NCBI GenBank assembly: GCA_003599575.1
Contig: QZKV01000119.1
Span: 1 to 64,000, forward strand
Source: Desulfobacteraceae bacterium
GTDB lineage: Bacteria > Desulfobacterota > Desulfobacteria > Desulfobacterales > Desulfosarcinaceae
Length of the DNA stretch: 64,000 nucleotides
Direction of reading: 5' to 3'
Positions 46,379 through 55,122 of this stretch are shown piece by piece. The translations under genes and the position numbers were made by a program. The notes beneath the pieces are model-generated. The model was not told where the DNA came from. It did no database searches and saw only the letters and a list, made by a program, of their open reading frames with translations. Positions within the stretch are counted from its first letter, which is position 1; every line of letters begins with the position of its first letter.

Positions 46379-46714
46379 ATGGGACCCAAATATTTGAAAA
46401 CGGCCGTTGAGCAGAGAAGTGCGGTGCGTTCGAGCGTCGACCTTCCCATTGCCCTGTCCTGCTTTCAGGCCAGAAACGATTTTATTCTGTTTGAGGCCAG
46501 GGCCTGCAATCAGAGCGCTTCGGGGCTATGTTTGCAGACTTCTCAGAAGTTGTGCAAGGATATGGTTGTCTTTATCCGCGCGCTGAATTGCGATCGGGAC
46601 TCAGACAGTACGGCGGCATTGCTCAAGAGCGCAGCTGTGGGAGAAGTGCGATGGTGTCACCCCATCAAGAGCCGGCAAGGGGAGCACTATGCGACCGGTA
46701 TACGATACTTTTAA
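46379..46714 (+). CDS. PilZ-like c-di-GMP-binding domain protein
   Basis: 111 residues. The c-di-GMP signature is present as RSAVR (RxxxR) near 16-20 and NQSASG (N/DxSxxG) near 48-53, followed by a beta-rich region ending RQGEHYATGIRYF. Stand-alone PilZ, cytoplasmic. ATG 46379 follows AAAGGGGGAG; another in-frame ATG lies at 46352. It sits between NifX-like and MinD-like genes, which hints at second-messenger control of that cluster. Confidence 0.7.
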   Translation: MGPKYLKTAVEQRSAVRSSVDLPIALSCFQARNDFILFEARACNQSASGLCLQTSQKLCKDMVVFIRALNCDRDSDSTAALLKSAAVGEVRWCHPIKSRQGEHYATGIRYF

Positions 46715-46811
46715 GCCTGGCTCTTTGCGGAAGTTTGATTGTTCTCATAGAAAATTGCTTCGCAAGTACATAGGGTAGTCAACTCCCGCGAAGCCGGTCC
46801 AGGAGCATCCC

Positions 46812-47663
46812 ATGATCATCAGTGTCGCCAGCGGCAAGGGCGGAACCGGCAAAACCACGATCGCCACCAACCTGGCCGTCAGCTTGGGGGCCGATGTGCA
46901 GTTGCTGGATTGCGATGTGGAAGAGCCCAACGCGCACCTTTTCATCAGGCCTGATATCCGGCAGGTCGAGACCGTCACCACCCCGGTCCCCGAAGTGGAC
47001 ATGCAAAAGTGCACCCTTTGCGGAAAATGCGCGCAGATATGCCAGTACAAGGCGATCGTGGTCCTCGGCAGCACGGTGCTTCCCTTTGTCGAGCTGTGCC
47101 ACAGCTGCGGCGGCTGCATGTGGGCATGTCCAGAAAAGGCCATCCGCGAAACCGGCCGCGAGTTGGGCGTGATCGAACGGGGGAACAAAAACGGGCTTGA
47201 ATTCGTGCAGGGCAAATCACGCGTCGGGGAGGCCATGTCGCCGCCTTTGATTCGCAAGGTGCGTGAATACACGCGGCCGGGCGGTTTGACCATCATCGAT
47301 GCGCCTCCCGGGACCTCATGCCCGGTGATCACCTCGATGAGGGGCGCCCATTTCGTTGTCCTGGTGACCGAACCCACGCCTTTCGGCCTGCATGATCTCA
47401 AGCTGGCGGTCGGGGCGGTGCGGATCCTTAAGATTCCCTGCGGTCTGGTCATCAACCGCGCGGATATGGGCGATGATCGCGTCAAGGCCTATGCCGAAGT
47501 GGAAGGATTGCCCATCCTGATGGAGATTCCTTTTGATAGGCGGATAGCGGCAGCCTACTCGAGGGGCGAGATGCTCGTGGATGTACTTCCCGAATGGAAA
47601 GAGCGGTTCATAGATCTCTACCGGCAGATTGAAGCCAGAGCGGCCATAGCTGCAGAAATGTAA
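46812..47663 (+). CDS. MinD/NBP35-like ATPase with inserted 2x4Fe-4S ferredoxin
   Basis: 283 residues. Deviant Walker A GKGGTGKTT (9-17), then a ferredoxin insertion with C67, C70, C73, C77 and C96, C99, C102, C106, and IDAPPGTSCP as the switch region. Such ferredoxin-MinD proteins come in pairs next to NifX-like genes; in Desulfovibrio vulgaris they belong to the orange-protein (orp) operons. Probably loads or moves a metal cluster with ATP in the cytoplasm. Paralogue starts 68 bases downstream. Confidence 0.92.
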   Translation: MIISVASGKGGTGKTTIATNLAVSLGADVQLLDCDVEEPNAHLFIRPDIRQVETVTTPVPEVDMQKCTLCGKCAQICQYKAIVVLGSTVLPFVELCHSCGGCMWACPEKAIRETGRELGVIERGNKNGLEFVQGKSRVGEAMSPPLIRKVREYTRPGGLTIIDAPPGTSCPVITSMRGAHFVVLVTEPTPFGLHDLKLAVGAVRILKIPCGLVINRADMGDDRVKAYAEVEGLPILMEIPFDRRIAAAYSRGEMLVDVLPEWKERFIDLYRQIEARAAIAAEM

Positions 47664-47731
47664 GGCGAAAGCCCTGGGGTTGTCTCGGCGGCGAAGTGTT
47701 TGGCGTGTAGAGAGGTTCTGAAAGGGATAGT

Positions 47732-48607
47732 ATGAAAGAACTGGTCGTGATCAGCGGCAAGGGCGGAACCGGCAAAACGAGTCTGCTGGCGGCTTTTGCC
47801 TCCCTCGCCGAAAAGAAGGTTTTATGCGATGCCGACGTGGACGCGGCGGACCTGCATTTGATCTTGAATCCAATGATTCGCGAACGCCATGATTTTGTTT
47901 CCGGCCACACCGCGGGGATCGATGCGGAAAGATGCACCCGGTGCGGCCTGTGCCGCGAGCTGTGCCGCTGGAACGCTATCGACGAAGATTTCGTGGTGGA
48001 TGCCATTGCCTGCGAGGGCTGCGGCGTTTGCTATTACTTCTGCCCCGAAAAGGCGATCGCTTTCCCCTCCAGCACCTGCGGCGAATGGTTTCTTTCCGAT
48101 ACGCGTTTCGGCCCCATGGCCCATGCACGGCTGGGAATCGCCGAGGAGAACTCGGGCAAGCTGGTCACCCTGATCCGGCAGGAAGGCAAGAAGCTGGCCG
48201 CGGAGAAAAATCTCGATCTGCTTCTCACCGACGGTCCCCCGGGGATCGGCTGCCCGGTCATCGCCTCCCTGGGCGGAGCCACGGCTGTGCTGATTGTGGC
48301 CGAACCTACGGTATCGGGCCGCCACGACATGGAGCGGGTAGTTCAATTAAGCGATTTTTTCAAAATTCCCGCCATGGTCTGCATCAACAAGTTCGATCTT
48401 AATCCCGGACAGGCGGAGGCGATCGAGCATTTCGCCCGCGAAAACAATGTCGAAGTCGTGGGGCGCATTCCTTTCGATCCCGTGTTCACGAAGGCGATGG
48501 TGCAGGGGCAAACGATTTGTGAGTATGACGGCAGCAGCCAGGGTGCGGCGGCGGTCCGCAAAATATGGGAGCGCGTGGCTCAACGGTTGACGCCTAAGCG
48601 GACTTGA
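47732..48607 (+). CDS. Second MinD/NBP35-like ATPase with inserted ferredoxin
   Basis: 291 residues, same architecture as the preceding gene: GKGGTGKTS (9-17), ferredoxin cysteines 68, 71, 74, 78 and 94, 97, 100, 104, then TDGPPGIGCP. The sequence differs enough from its neighbour to suggest a heterodimer. Ends 35 bases from the convergent arginine decarboxylase gene. Confidence 0.92.
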   Translation: MKELVVISGKGGTGKTSLLAAFASLAEKKVLCDADVDAADLHLILNPMIRERHDFVSGHTAGIDAERCTRCGLCRELCRWNAIDEDFVVDAIACEGCGVCYYFCPEKAIAFPSSTCGEWFLSDTRFGPMAHARLGIAEENSGKLVTLIRQEGKKLAAEKNLDLLLTDGPPGIGCPVIASLGGATAVLIVAEPTVSGRHDMERVVQLSDFFKIPAMVCINKFDLNPGQAEAIEHFARENNVEVVGRIPFDPVFTKAMVQGQTICEYDGSSQGAAAVRKIWERVAQRLTPKRT

Positions 48608-48642
48608 TTACCCAGGTAAACCGCTTTTTCACATACGGGAGG

Positions 48643-49212
48643 TCACTCCATCAGCATCACGGCGCAGGCAAGCACGGTGGTCCACAATCCGCTTTTATGC
48701 CCATGGGTCGCCTTGGCGATGCTGCGGCTGACGAACAGACGGTCTTTGCCGGCCACGTAGTGTTGCTTGCGCTCGTCCCAGGCCTTGTCCGCATCCAATT
48801 CGATGCCCAGCGTGGAAGCAAGCATGGTGGCCGCCAGATCTTCGGCAAAATCGCCCGACTGCCTGGCATTCTGCCCGAACCCATGATGTTCTGAAATATA
48901 ACCGTACTGCCTTTTATCCTTGGGCTGGGCCAGACCTATGGCCGCGGTCACCAATCGGCTGGGCTCATTGGTCTCTTCCCTGGCCAGGACAACGAACGTT
49001 ATTTTCCCGGGCGCCAGGCGGGTTAACCCTTGTTCTTTGGAAATGATTTTGCAGTCCGGCGGAAAGATGCTCGAAATGGTCACCAAATTGCATTTTTCGA
49101 TTCCTGCGTCGCGAAGCGCCAGCTCGAAACTCTGCAGTTTGTTGCGGTGGTACCCCACGCCCTTGGTAAAAAACATGCTCTTGGGCACAATTTTCTGCGC
49201 TGCTGATTTCAT
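48643..49212 (-). CDS. Pyruvoyl-dependent arginine decarboxylase
   Basis: 189 residues. The self-cleavage site is visible as TISSIFPP (Ser47-Ser48), which generates the pyruvoyl cofactor. Other family features: [17 protein letters not shown] at the start and ISEHHGFGQ near 105. It decarboxylates arginine to agmatine, used for polyamines or acid resistance. Last gene of a small minus-strand set behind a NifX-like gene (19-base gap), an unusual setting for the enzyme. Confidence 0.92.
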   Translation of the reverse strand: MKSAAQKIVPKSMFFTKGVGYHRNKLQSFELALRDAGIEKCNLVTISSIFPPDCKIISKEQGLTRLAPGKITFVVLAREETNEPSRLVTAAIGLAQPKDKRQYGYISEHHGFGQNARQSGDFAEDLAATMLASTLGIELDADKAWDERKQHYVAGKDRLFVSRSIAKATHGHKSGLWTTVLACAVMLME

Positions 49213-49231
49213 TCCGTATCTTCATCCCCTT

Positions 49232-49603
49232 TCAATCTCCGCTCACCGGCATCTGAGGGCGCCGGCGTCCTGACCGGCCCGGCATCGCAAAGATATCATC
49301 ATCGATGCCGCCGCGCAACCAGGCCTCAATGATTTCGTTCACATCGCCTGCCACGTAGTCGATGACCTGGAAGCCATAAGCCGCCAGAATGGATGCCAAG
49401 GGCTGGGAAATGGCACCGCAGACCAGGATGTTGACGCCCCATTCGACCAAGCATAGCACTTTTCGTACAGGCGCCTCTTCATTGAATGCGACCAATCGCC
49501 GGACCAGCCGGTCATCGGCATCCTTCTCCACGATAAGGGCCTGCCGGGCTGTATCGAAGAGCGGTGCGATACGGTTGTTCCAGGTCGCGAAAGCCGCTTT
49601 CAT
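49232..49603 (-). CDS. NifX/MTH1175-family protein
   Basis: 123 residues: MKAAFATWNNRIAPLFDTARQ, GVNILVCGAISQPLASILAAYGF, then DVNEIIEAWLRGG and a basic tail. Closest in-window relative is the NifX part of the fusion at 42524-43120. ATG overlaps the stop of the upstream gene (ATGA), so the two are translationally coupled. Confidence 0.85.
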   Translation of the reverse strand: MKAAFATWNNRIAPLFDTARQALIVEKDADDRLVRRLVAFNEEAPVRKVLCLVEWGVNILVCGAISQPLASILAAYGFQVIDYVAGDVNEIIEAWLRGGIDDDIFAMPGRSGRRRPQMPVSGD

Positions 49604-49962
49604 TTAACTCTTTTCAGTTGACGGCGGGCGGCGCGGCATTGTTCGAGTTCCTTGATCTGTTGCTCCAAATCCCGGCATTCGAGACGAAAGCAGCGCACAT
49701 CCCCGCGTTTGCCGGGATCGATGTATTCGGCGAAGTAGTGAAAAATCGTTTGATCGGTCACGGATGCCAGCTCGAAAAGCAAGCCGCCCAAACGGGTGGC
49801 GGTACGATAGTAGTCAGCCACATCGAGTGGACGGGCATTGATATCCTGCACCATGCGTTTGAGCGCCTGGTAGGTATCGGCCTGCCGGAGGATGGCCAGC
49901 TCGGATCCCAGAAGGTTTTCCAGCCTTCTTTGCTTCAACTCTTCAAGCGTGAACCGATCCAT
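49600..49962 (-). CDS. Hypothetical helical protein coupled to a NifX-like gene
   Basis: 120 residues, mostly predicted helix with a C-terminal coiled coil (CRDLEQQIKELEQCRAARRQL). Three cysteines only, no recognised family. Starts the set hypothetical-nifX-arginine decarboxylase; coupling through the 4-base overlap suggests it works with the NifX-like protein. Confidence 0.65.
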   Translation of the reverse strand: MDRFTLEELKQRRLENLLGSELAILRQADTYQALKRMVQDINARPLDVADYYRTATRLGGLLFELASVTDQTIFHYFAEYIDPGKRGDVRCFRLECRDLEQQIKELEQCRAARRQLKRVK

Positions 49963-50175
49963 ACGTCGATCCTCGAAGGGTCAAAAGCGCCGGGGGCGCA
50001 ATCGAATTCGATACCGATTCCGATTCCGAGACTGGCCGATTAATCAAGCAAAACAGATCCTGAAAGCGGTACTTTAGAAGACAAGATTATACGTTACTGA
50101 ATTTATACCTTCGAGCCCTTAATACTTGGTTTCATAAATCCGGTGACGTATAATCCGATCGGGCCGCTAACGATG

Positions 50176-50272
50176 AAGTCCCCTTTGAAAAAGGGCGGGC
50201 CATCAAGTCCCCCTTTGAAAAAGGGGGGAGCTGCTGCCCGTGACGTTCAAGGGGGGAGCTGCTGCCCGTGAC
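50176..50272. repeat. Short repeat element with CCCCTTTgaaAAAGGGG hairpins and a 24-bp direct repeat
   Basis: Two copies of an AAGTCCCC(C)TTTGAAAAAGGG unit start at 50176 and 50205, each able to fold as a hairpin. A perfect 24-base repeat follows at 50221-50244 and 50249-50272. The arrangement resembles a small dispersed REP/MITE-like element. The rest of the 49963-50418 gap shows no gene or clear promoter. Confidence 0.6.
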
Positions 50273-50418
50273 TTTCCGGGGCGAGCCGCTGCACTCTACT
50301 TTTCAATCGCCACCGAGCAAAGTGCTTAAACCGTCTTCCTAACATTTCCCTATTCGTCATCTGTATCCTCCGGGTGAAATATACGTCACCCCTGTGTGTA
50401 CTTAGGCCCGGAGTTTGG

Positions 50419-51738
50419 CTACATTTCCGTCTCCGGGTGAAAGACATTCACCTCTTTGAGGTCGTCTCGCAAATATTCACGCTCTTTGGGCCCTAGTATG
50501 CCCAGGGAAAGACAAATCAACGTCCACAGGTGCACCACGCCATAGCCCCCGCCGTAATGCTCGTTCAACTCATGAATCTGCGCATGGCAGTTGTGACAGC
50601 CCGCAATACAATAATCAGCCCGGGTGGCCTGGATCTGTTGATCCTTCAAGCGGCCGTATTCAAGCCGGGCTTCTTTGTATCCCGACTGCAGAAACCCCCC
50701 GCCGCCGCCGCAGCAGAAGTTATTGGAGCGGTTGGGGTGCATGTCGATGAAGTTTTCTTCTCCCACCACCGATTTGACCACGAAGCGCAGGTCCTCGGCA
50801 ATGGGATCGCCGTAGCTTTTGCGCACGATCTGACATGGGTCCTGGACCGTGAACTTGATTTTAAGGTCCTTGTTCCATTCCGCATTGACCTTGAGTTTGC
50901 CTTCCCTGATCCAGCGGGCGTAATATTCGTATATATTCTTCACCTGGAAGCTGTGCGGGATGTTGAACTTTTTCAGTCCTGCCAGGACTGAGAAGGTCAC
51001 GTGCCCTCACTCGGTGTTGAGAAAGATCTTGCAGCCCAGGTCCTCCGCCTGTTTGGCCGCGGTGCTGGTGATCTGCTTCCAGGCTTCGTCGTCGGCCAGA
51101 AACATGCAGTAGTTCTCTCCGCCCCAGCCCTTGGAGCCATAGGTCCAGTCGGCGCCCGCCAGATGCAGTATCTTCCACAGCGGCACCATTTCATCGGGTT
51201 CGGTGACCGGCTCGCGCGAGTTCTGGTTCAGGAAGAACTCCGCAGCCTGCTTGTCGATGGGGGCTTGCATCTCGGCGAACTCGGGCTGGGCTTCCTGGTA
51301 TTCGGAAAGGACATCTTCCACCACGAATTTGAAATCCTCGGGATCGGTGCCCATGGCGCTGCAGCTTTCGTTGCGCAGGGCCATGTCGCAGGAACCCAGA
51401 ATGCCCTTGGGCCTTTCCTGGCGGGGCCACAAAGCGCGGGCATTGTAGACCAGCTGCGGGATGTTGATCTGCATGGGACAGACGTAAACGCAACGCTGGC
51501 ACATGGAACACATCCATACCCAGTTGGACTTTCTGATCTCTTCATCCATGCCCAGGGCGGCCATACGCAGAAATTTGCGCGGGTCCATATTTTCCAGCCC
51601 TGTGGCCGGACACCCGGACGAACAGGCGCCGCAGGTCAGGCACAGGTTCAGGTTGCCGCCCTCGGGCAGCAAGGACTTGACCTTGTCAAGGAACGTCTGC
51701 CGCTTCAATCCGCCTAACCTGATGGGTTGATCGGTCAT
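50419..51738 (-). CDS. HdrD-like iron-sulfur oxidoreductase, selenoprotein (UGA = Sec244)
   Basis: One frame of 439 residues if the TGA at 51007-51009 is selenocysteine; both halves are in the same frame and together form a standard HdrC+CCG protein. Two 4Fe-4S motifs (C33, C36, C39, C43; C77, C80, C83, C87) are followed by the CCG-type domain: FLNTE-U-GH, DPCQIV, FCCGGGGGF and CIAGCHNCHAQ. TmcB in this window has CECGH at the position of E-U-GH, so the stop replaces a cluster-ligand cysteine. A SECIS-like hairpin starts 9 bases after the TGA. Cytoplasmic disulfide or thiol redox enzyme. Preceded by a sigma-54 promoter; no partner gene follows. Confidence 0.88.
50967..50997 (-). promoter_or_regulatory. 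Candidate bacterial SECIS element of the HdrD-like gene
   Basis: On the minus strand an 8-bp perfect stem (TCAGTCCT / AGGACTGA) with loop GGC is extended by further pairs interrupted by two mismatches. The apical loop lies 24-26 bases after the TGA, within the bacterial SECIS range. Found by eye. Confidence 0.6.
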
Positions 51739-51816
51739 GGTTGTTTTCTCCTCTTGTAAGTATCCCGATTATGGACGCCCCAAAGCCAACGACACACACC
51801 ACCGCATCATGAGCAA

Positions 51817-51833
51817 AGCATTCAGCATGCCAA
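51817..51833 (-). promoter_or_regulatory. Sigma-54 promoter of the HdrD-like selenoprotein gene
   Basis: Minus-strand TTGGCAT-N5-ATGCT with ten bases between GG and GC; the -12 element is 80 bases from the ATG at 51738. Nothing else is recognised in the 299-base gap to the activator gene end. Confidence 0.62.
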
Positions 51834-52037
51834 AATTGTCTGCAACCAGCGGCCCGGCCGCAAAAAGCAGGGCCCGGAAATGGACCTGCGGGGTAAGTCC
51901 GCGCCAGCCTTGTGTATTCACGCAGGCTATTAACTAGGACACTAACTAAGCGCAGCAGTCAATGAGATGGTGACAAGCGGAGGCCCCCAAACTCCAGGCG
52001 GGGATGGGGAAAGGCGGGATCGTTGCAGAATGCATGG

Positions 52038-53399
52038 TTATCGTCGTCTGCCGCGGCCGTCGGTATCGGGTACTTCGATCCCATGGGCGTTGATCTTGCG
52101 ATACAGGGTGGCGACGTCGATGCCGAGATCTCTGGCGGCCATCTTGCGGTTGCCCCTGTGATGGTGCAGGGTTTGGGTGATCACCTGCTTTTCAAGGTTG
52201 CGCAGGCTCATCGGCCCGAGGTTTTCTCCGGCCGCTGCAATTTGCGGGCGAAACTCGGGCGGCAGATGAGCGAGGGTGATCACACTGTTCCGGCACAGCA
52301 CAAAAGCCTGCTCGATGATATTCTCCAGTTCGCGGACATTGCCCGGAAAATCGTAAAACATCAGGCGCGCGACCACGTCGTCGGAGACACCGGCGATATC
52401 CTTGCCTTGCAGGCGGTTGAATTTGCGGACCAGGTGGTCGATCAGCAAGGGGATATCTTCGCGCCGTTCCTTCAGACTGGGTAAAACCATATGGATCACG
52501 CGAATACGATAGTAAAGATCCTGGCGGAACTGTCCGCCGCGCACCAGATCGGCCAGATTCCGGTTGGTGGCGGCCACCACGCGGATATCCACCGGCCTTG
52601 AACGCACCGCGCCCAACGGCTCGATGGTGTGATCCTGAAGCACGCGCAGCAATCGCGTCTGCATCAGCGGCGATATATCGCCGATCTCATCCAGGAAGAT
52701 GGTGCCGCCGTCGGCCAGTTCGAAACGGCCGGGCTTGTCCCGTTTGGCATCGGTGAATGCCCCGGCCTTGTGTCCGAACAGTTCGCTTTCCAGAAGGGTA
52801 TCCGGCAAGGCCGCGCAATTGACCGCCACAAAGCGTTTGTCGCGGCGCGGCGATAAATTGTGAATGGCCCGCGCGAACAATTCCTTGCCCGTTCCGCTGG
52901 CGCCTTCGATCAGCACCGTGCTGCTGCTTTCGGCAATTTGCGGCACTATTTTGAAGACCTGCATCATGGCGCTGCTGCGTCCGACAATATCCTCAAAGGT
53001 ATAGCGGCTCTCCAGTTCCTTCTGCAGTTGCTCGATCCGGCTGAGATCCTGAAACGTCTCGACCCCGCCGATGATCGTGCCTTGTTTATTTTTCAGGATC
53101 GCTGTCGAGATGCGGATCGGCACCCGAAGGCCCTGGTTGTTGACGATGTGCGCCATGGCGTTGACCACCGGCCGGCCTGTTTCGAAGGTCTGTCTCAGGG
53201 CGCAACCCTTTTCGCAGATGCTTGCGTGAAACACATCGCAGCAGGCATTGCCGAGGGCCTCGCGGCGGGAAATGCCGGTGATGCGTTCGGCCGCCCGATT
53301 GAAGGCCGTGATGCGCCAATCCGGCCCCACGGTAAAAACACCCTCGTTGATGGAGTCGAGAATGACATCGCGCTCCTGTTCTTCTTTCAATGTGCTCAT
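52038..53399 (-). CDS. PAS-domain sigma-54-dependent activator with GAFTDA loop
   Basis: 453 residues. PAS domain with cysteines 53, 54, 62 and 66 ([14 protein letters not shown]), the same spacing as in the activator at 23175. AAA+ core with Walker A GASGTGKE (166-173), GAFTDA (213-218), Walker [11 protein letters not shown] and a Fis-type C-terminus ([21 protein letters not shown]). Divergent from the mbl operon, with a long inverted repeat and a sigma-54 promoter in between, so it most likely activates that operon. Confidence 0.93.
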   Translation of the reverse strand: MSTLKEEQERDVILDSINEGVFTVGPDWRITAFNRAAERITGISRREALGNACCDVFHASICEKGCALRQTFETGRPVVNAMAHIVNNQGLRVPIRISTAILKNKQGTIIGGVETFQDLSRIEQLQKELESRYTFEDIVGRSSAMMQVFKIVPQIAESSSTVLIEGASGTGKELFARAIHNLSPRRDKRFVAVNCAALPDTLLESELFGHKAGAFTDAKRDKPGRFELADGGTIFLDEIGDISPLMQTRLLRVLQDHTIEPLGAVRSRPVDIRVVAATNRNLADLVRGGQFRQDLYYRIRVIHMVLPSLKERREDIPLLIDHLVRKFNRLQGKDIAGVSDDVVARLMFYDFPGNVRELENIIEQAFVLCRNSVITLAHLPPEFRPQIAAAGENLGPMSLRNLEKQVITQTLHHHRGNRKMAARDLGIDVATLYRKINAHGIEVPDTDGRGRRR

Positions 53400-53410
53400 G
53401 GGTCATCCCC

Positions 53411-53465
53411 TATTCGTGCAAATGACATTGTCTATAGCTCGTATTCTTTGCATGTTGCACGAATA
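53411..53465. promoter_or_regulatory. 11-bp inverted repeat, candidate upstream activating site
   Basis: TATTCGTGCAA (53411-53421) and TTGCACGAATA (53455-53465) are perfectly complementary, separated by 33 bases that include a partial third copy (GTATTCTTTGCA). The nearer arm ends 75 bases before the -24 box at 53541, standard for a sigma-54 enhancer. Confidence 0.65.
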
Positions 53466-53539
53466 CGGTCAACTCAATTCCACCCCCTGCGGTCCATTCA
53501 TTCTATGGGTTGGAGGAATTTCGAATATCAAAAAAATCC

Positions 53540-53555
53540 TGGCATGTGGGTTGCT
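53540..53555 (+). promoter_or_regulatory. Sigma-54 promoter of the mbl operon
   Basis: TGGCAT-N5-TTGCT, GG at 53541-53542 and GC at 53553-53554, ten bases apart; 101 bases from the MBL-fold start and 51 bases from the small upstream frame. Confidence 0.85.
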
Positions 53556-53604
53556 ATGTGTTTTGCGCATTCACTTTTTCGGTTTGGCGCCAAGGAGGAT
53601 GTCA

Positions 53605-53658
53605 GTGGAGAAGATATTGATCGTGGGATGCAAAAAAGCCATGGACGACCTACCATGA
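53605..53658 (+). pseudogene. 17-codon leader frame resembling the N-terminus of a CGGC-type metal-binding protein
   Basis: GTG 53605 follows AAGGAGG by 6 bases and reads EKILIVGCKKAMDD before a stop that overlaps the next ATG (ATGA). From memory, the words are like the start of a small cysteine-rich family. It looks like a truncated gene whose ribosome-binding site and start survive and now couple translation into the MBL-fold gene. Not verified by search. Confidence 0.35.
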
Positions 53659-54620
53659 CAACGATCGCATTGCCCGAAGTCACCCGGGCCGAGGTAACCA
53701 TCCTGATCGACAACTATACCGACCTTTTGCTGGGAGACACCGCAAAGGTTCAGCGCCTGCGGCTTGCGCCGCCGGCTGCGCCCCTGGCGGAGCACGGCCT
53801 GGCCTACCTGGTCAGCGTGCATGCCGATGGACGCAGATATACGCTCCTCATGGATGCGGGCATTTCGGGCAGCTGCCTGGTCCATAATGCGGCCCTGCTT
53901 TCGTCCAGCCGGGCGGCGCGAACCGGTGTGGTCACCCACAAGCTGGAGGATGCGCGGTGCGTCGTGCTAAGCCATGGGCATTTCGATCATTTCGGCGGTT
54001 TGATGCATGTATCCGGTGCGATCGGCAGGAAAATTCCGCTTCTCTTGCATCCCGGCGCCTTTGCCGTGCGCAGGGTCAAAACAGGCGCGGAATCGTTTGC
54101 GACCATGCCCGTTCTGGAGGAAGAAATTCTCGCGGCGAATTTTGCCGTCGTGGATAAACGCGAGGCCGCTTCCACAACGGCCGAAGGCCACATCCTGCTG
54201 ACCGGCACGGTGGCGCGCAGCACTTCTTTTGAGAAAGAAACGCCCTACCTGCAGTCCAAGCAAAAGGAAGAGTGGCGCCCGGATCGCTTCGAAGACGATC
54301 AGGCCATTGCCTTTCGCCTGAAAGATCGTGGATTGGTTGTTCTCGGCGGTTGTTCGCATGCCGGCATCATCAATACGGTCGAACACATCCGCAGGGTCAG
54401 CGGAGAAGAAAAGGTGCACGCCGTATTGGGCGGCTTTCACCTGAGCGGCGCAGATGACCGTTTGATCGAACAGACGGTGGCGGCCATGCAACAGATCGGC
54501 CCGAGCCTGCTCGTGCCAACCCATTGCACCGGCTGGAAAGCCATTAACGCCTTTGCCGCCGCCATGCCGGACCAATTTGTCCTCAATACAGTGGGGACGA
54601 CCTACCTTTTCACGGGTTAA
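53655..54620 (+). CDS. Metallo-beta-lactamase-fold hydrolase (dihydropteridine/MJ0301-like family)
   Basis: 321 residues from ATG 53655. The metal motif SHGHFDHFGG is present, with later GGCSHAGIINT and PTHCTG supplying further ligands. This is the pattern of the MBL family annotated as methanopterin-precursor-type synthase or related hydrolases in anaerobes. The open frame extends far upstream antisense to the activator gene; that extension is not real. First sizeable gene after a sigma-54 promoter, followed 31 bases later by a NifX-like gene. Confidence 0.85.
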   Translation: MTTIALPEVTRAEVTILIDNYTDLLLGDTAKVQRLRLAPPAAPLAEHGLAYLVSVHADGRRYTLLMDAGISGSCLVHNAALLSSSRAARTGVVTHKLEDARCVVLSHGHFDHFGGLMHVSGAIGRKIPLLLHPGAFAVRRVKTGAESFATMPVLEEEILAANFAVVDKREAASTTAEGHILLTGTVARSTSFEKETPYLQSKQKEEWRPDRFEDDQAIAFRLKDRGLVVLGGCSHAGIINTVEHIRRVSGEEKVHAVLGGFHLSGADDRLIEQTVAAMQQIGPSLLVPTHCTGWKAINAFAAAMPDQFVLNTVGTTYLFTG

Positions 54621-54651
54621 CAGCACCGAGGCGTCGGAGAGGGAGACCGAT

Positions 54652-55020
54652 ATGCAAAAAATAGCGATCACCAGCGAGGGTCCAACTTTGGATGATGCCC
54701 TGGACCCCCGCTTCGGACGGGCGGCCGGATTTATTATCGCAGATCCCCGGACCCTCGAGTTCGAATATGTGGACAACGGCGCCGGTCAGGCCCTGGCCCA
54801 GGGGGCCGGCATTCAGGCGGCCGAAAATATTGTCCGGGCGGGGGCGCAGATCCTTTTGACCGGATACGTGGGGCCCAAAGCTTTCAAGGCGTTGCAGGCC
54901 GCTGGTATCAAAGTGGCGCACAACCTGGACAATATGACCGTCCGCCAGGCTGTGGAAAGATACAATCGCGGTCAGGTGGAGTGGGCCGGCGCCCCCAATC
55001 GCATGGGCCACGGCCGGTAA
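54652..55020 (+). CDS. NifX/MTH1175-family protein
   Basis: 122 residues: MQKIAITSEGPTLDDALDPRFGRAAGF, then LLTGYVGPKAFKALQAAGIKV and VRQAVERYNRGQ. GGAGAGGGAGA lies upstream of the ATG. Closest in style to the gene at 40693. Probable member of the mbl operon and metal-cluster carrier. Confidence 0.88.
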   Translation: MQKIAITSEGPTLDDALDPRFGRAAGFIIADPRTLEFEYVDNGAGQALAQGAGIQAAENIVRAGAQILLTGYVGPKAFKALQAAGIKVAHNLDNMTVRQAVERYNRGQVEWAGAPNRMGHGR

Positions 55021-55122
55021 ATGTGGCCGGGCAGCGCAAAGGGCGCACCGGCAAAGCCATCTTTCGACCTCATAGGTTTGACACTTTGAGAATCATAAAC
55101 CGAGTTGAAAGGAGAAAAGCGC

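Noticed and set aside
50161-50290. CRISPR array from the repeated units near 50.2 kb
   Set aside because: Only two copies with a 4-base gap between the 24-mers and no spacer structure or cas genes.
52860-53654. 265-codon upstream extension of the MBL-fold gene
   Set aside because: Antisense to the sigma-54 activator and upstream of the sigma-54 promoter at 53540.
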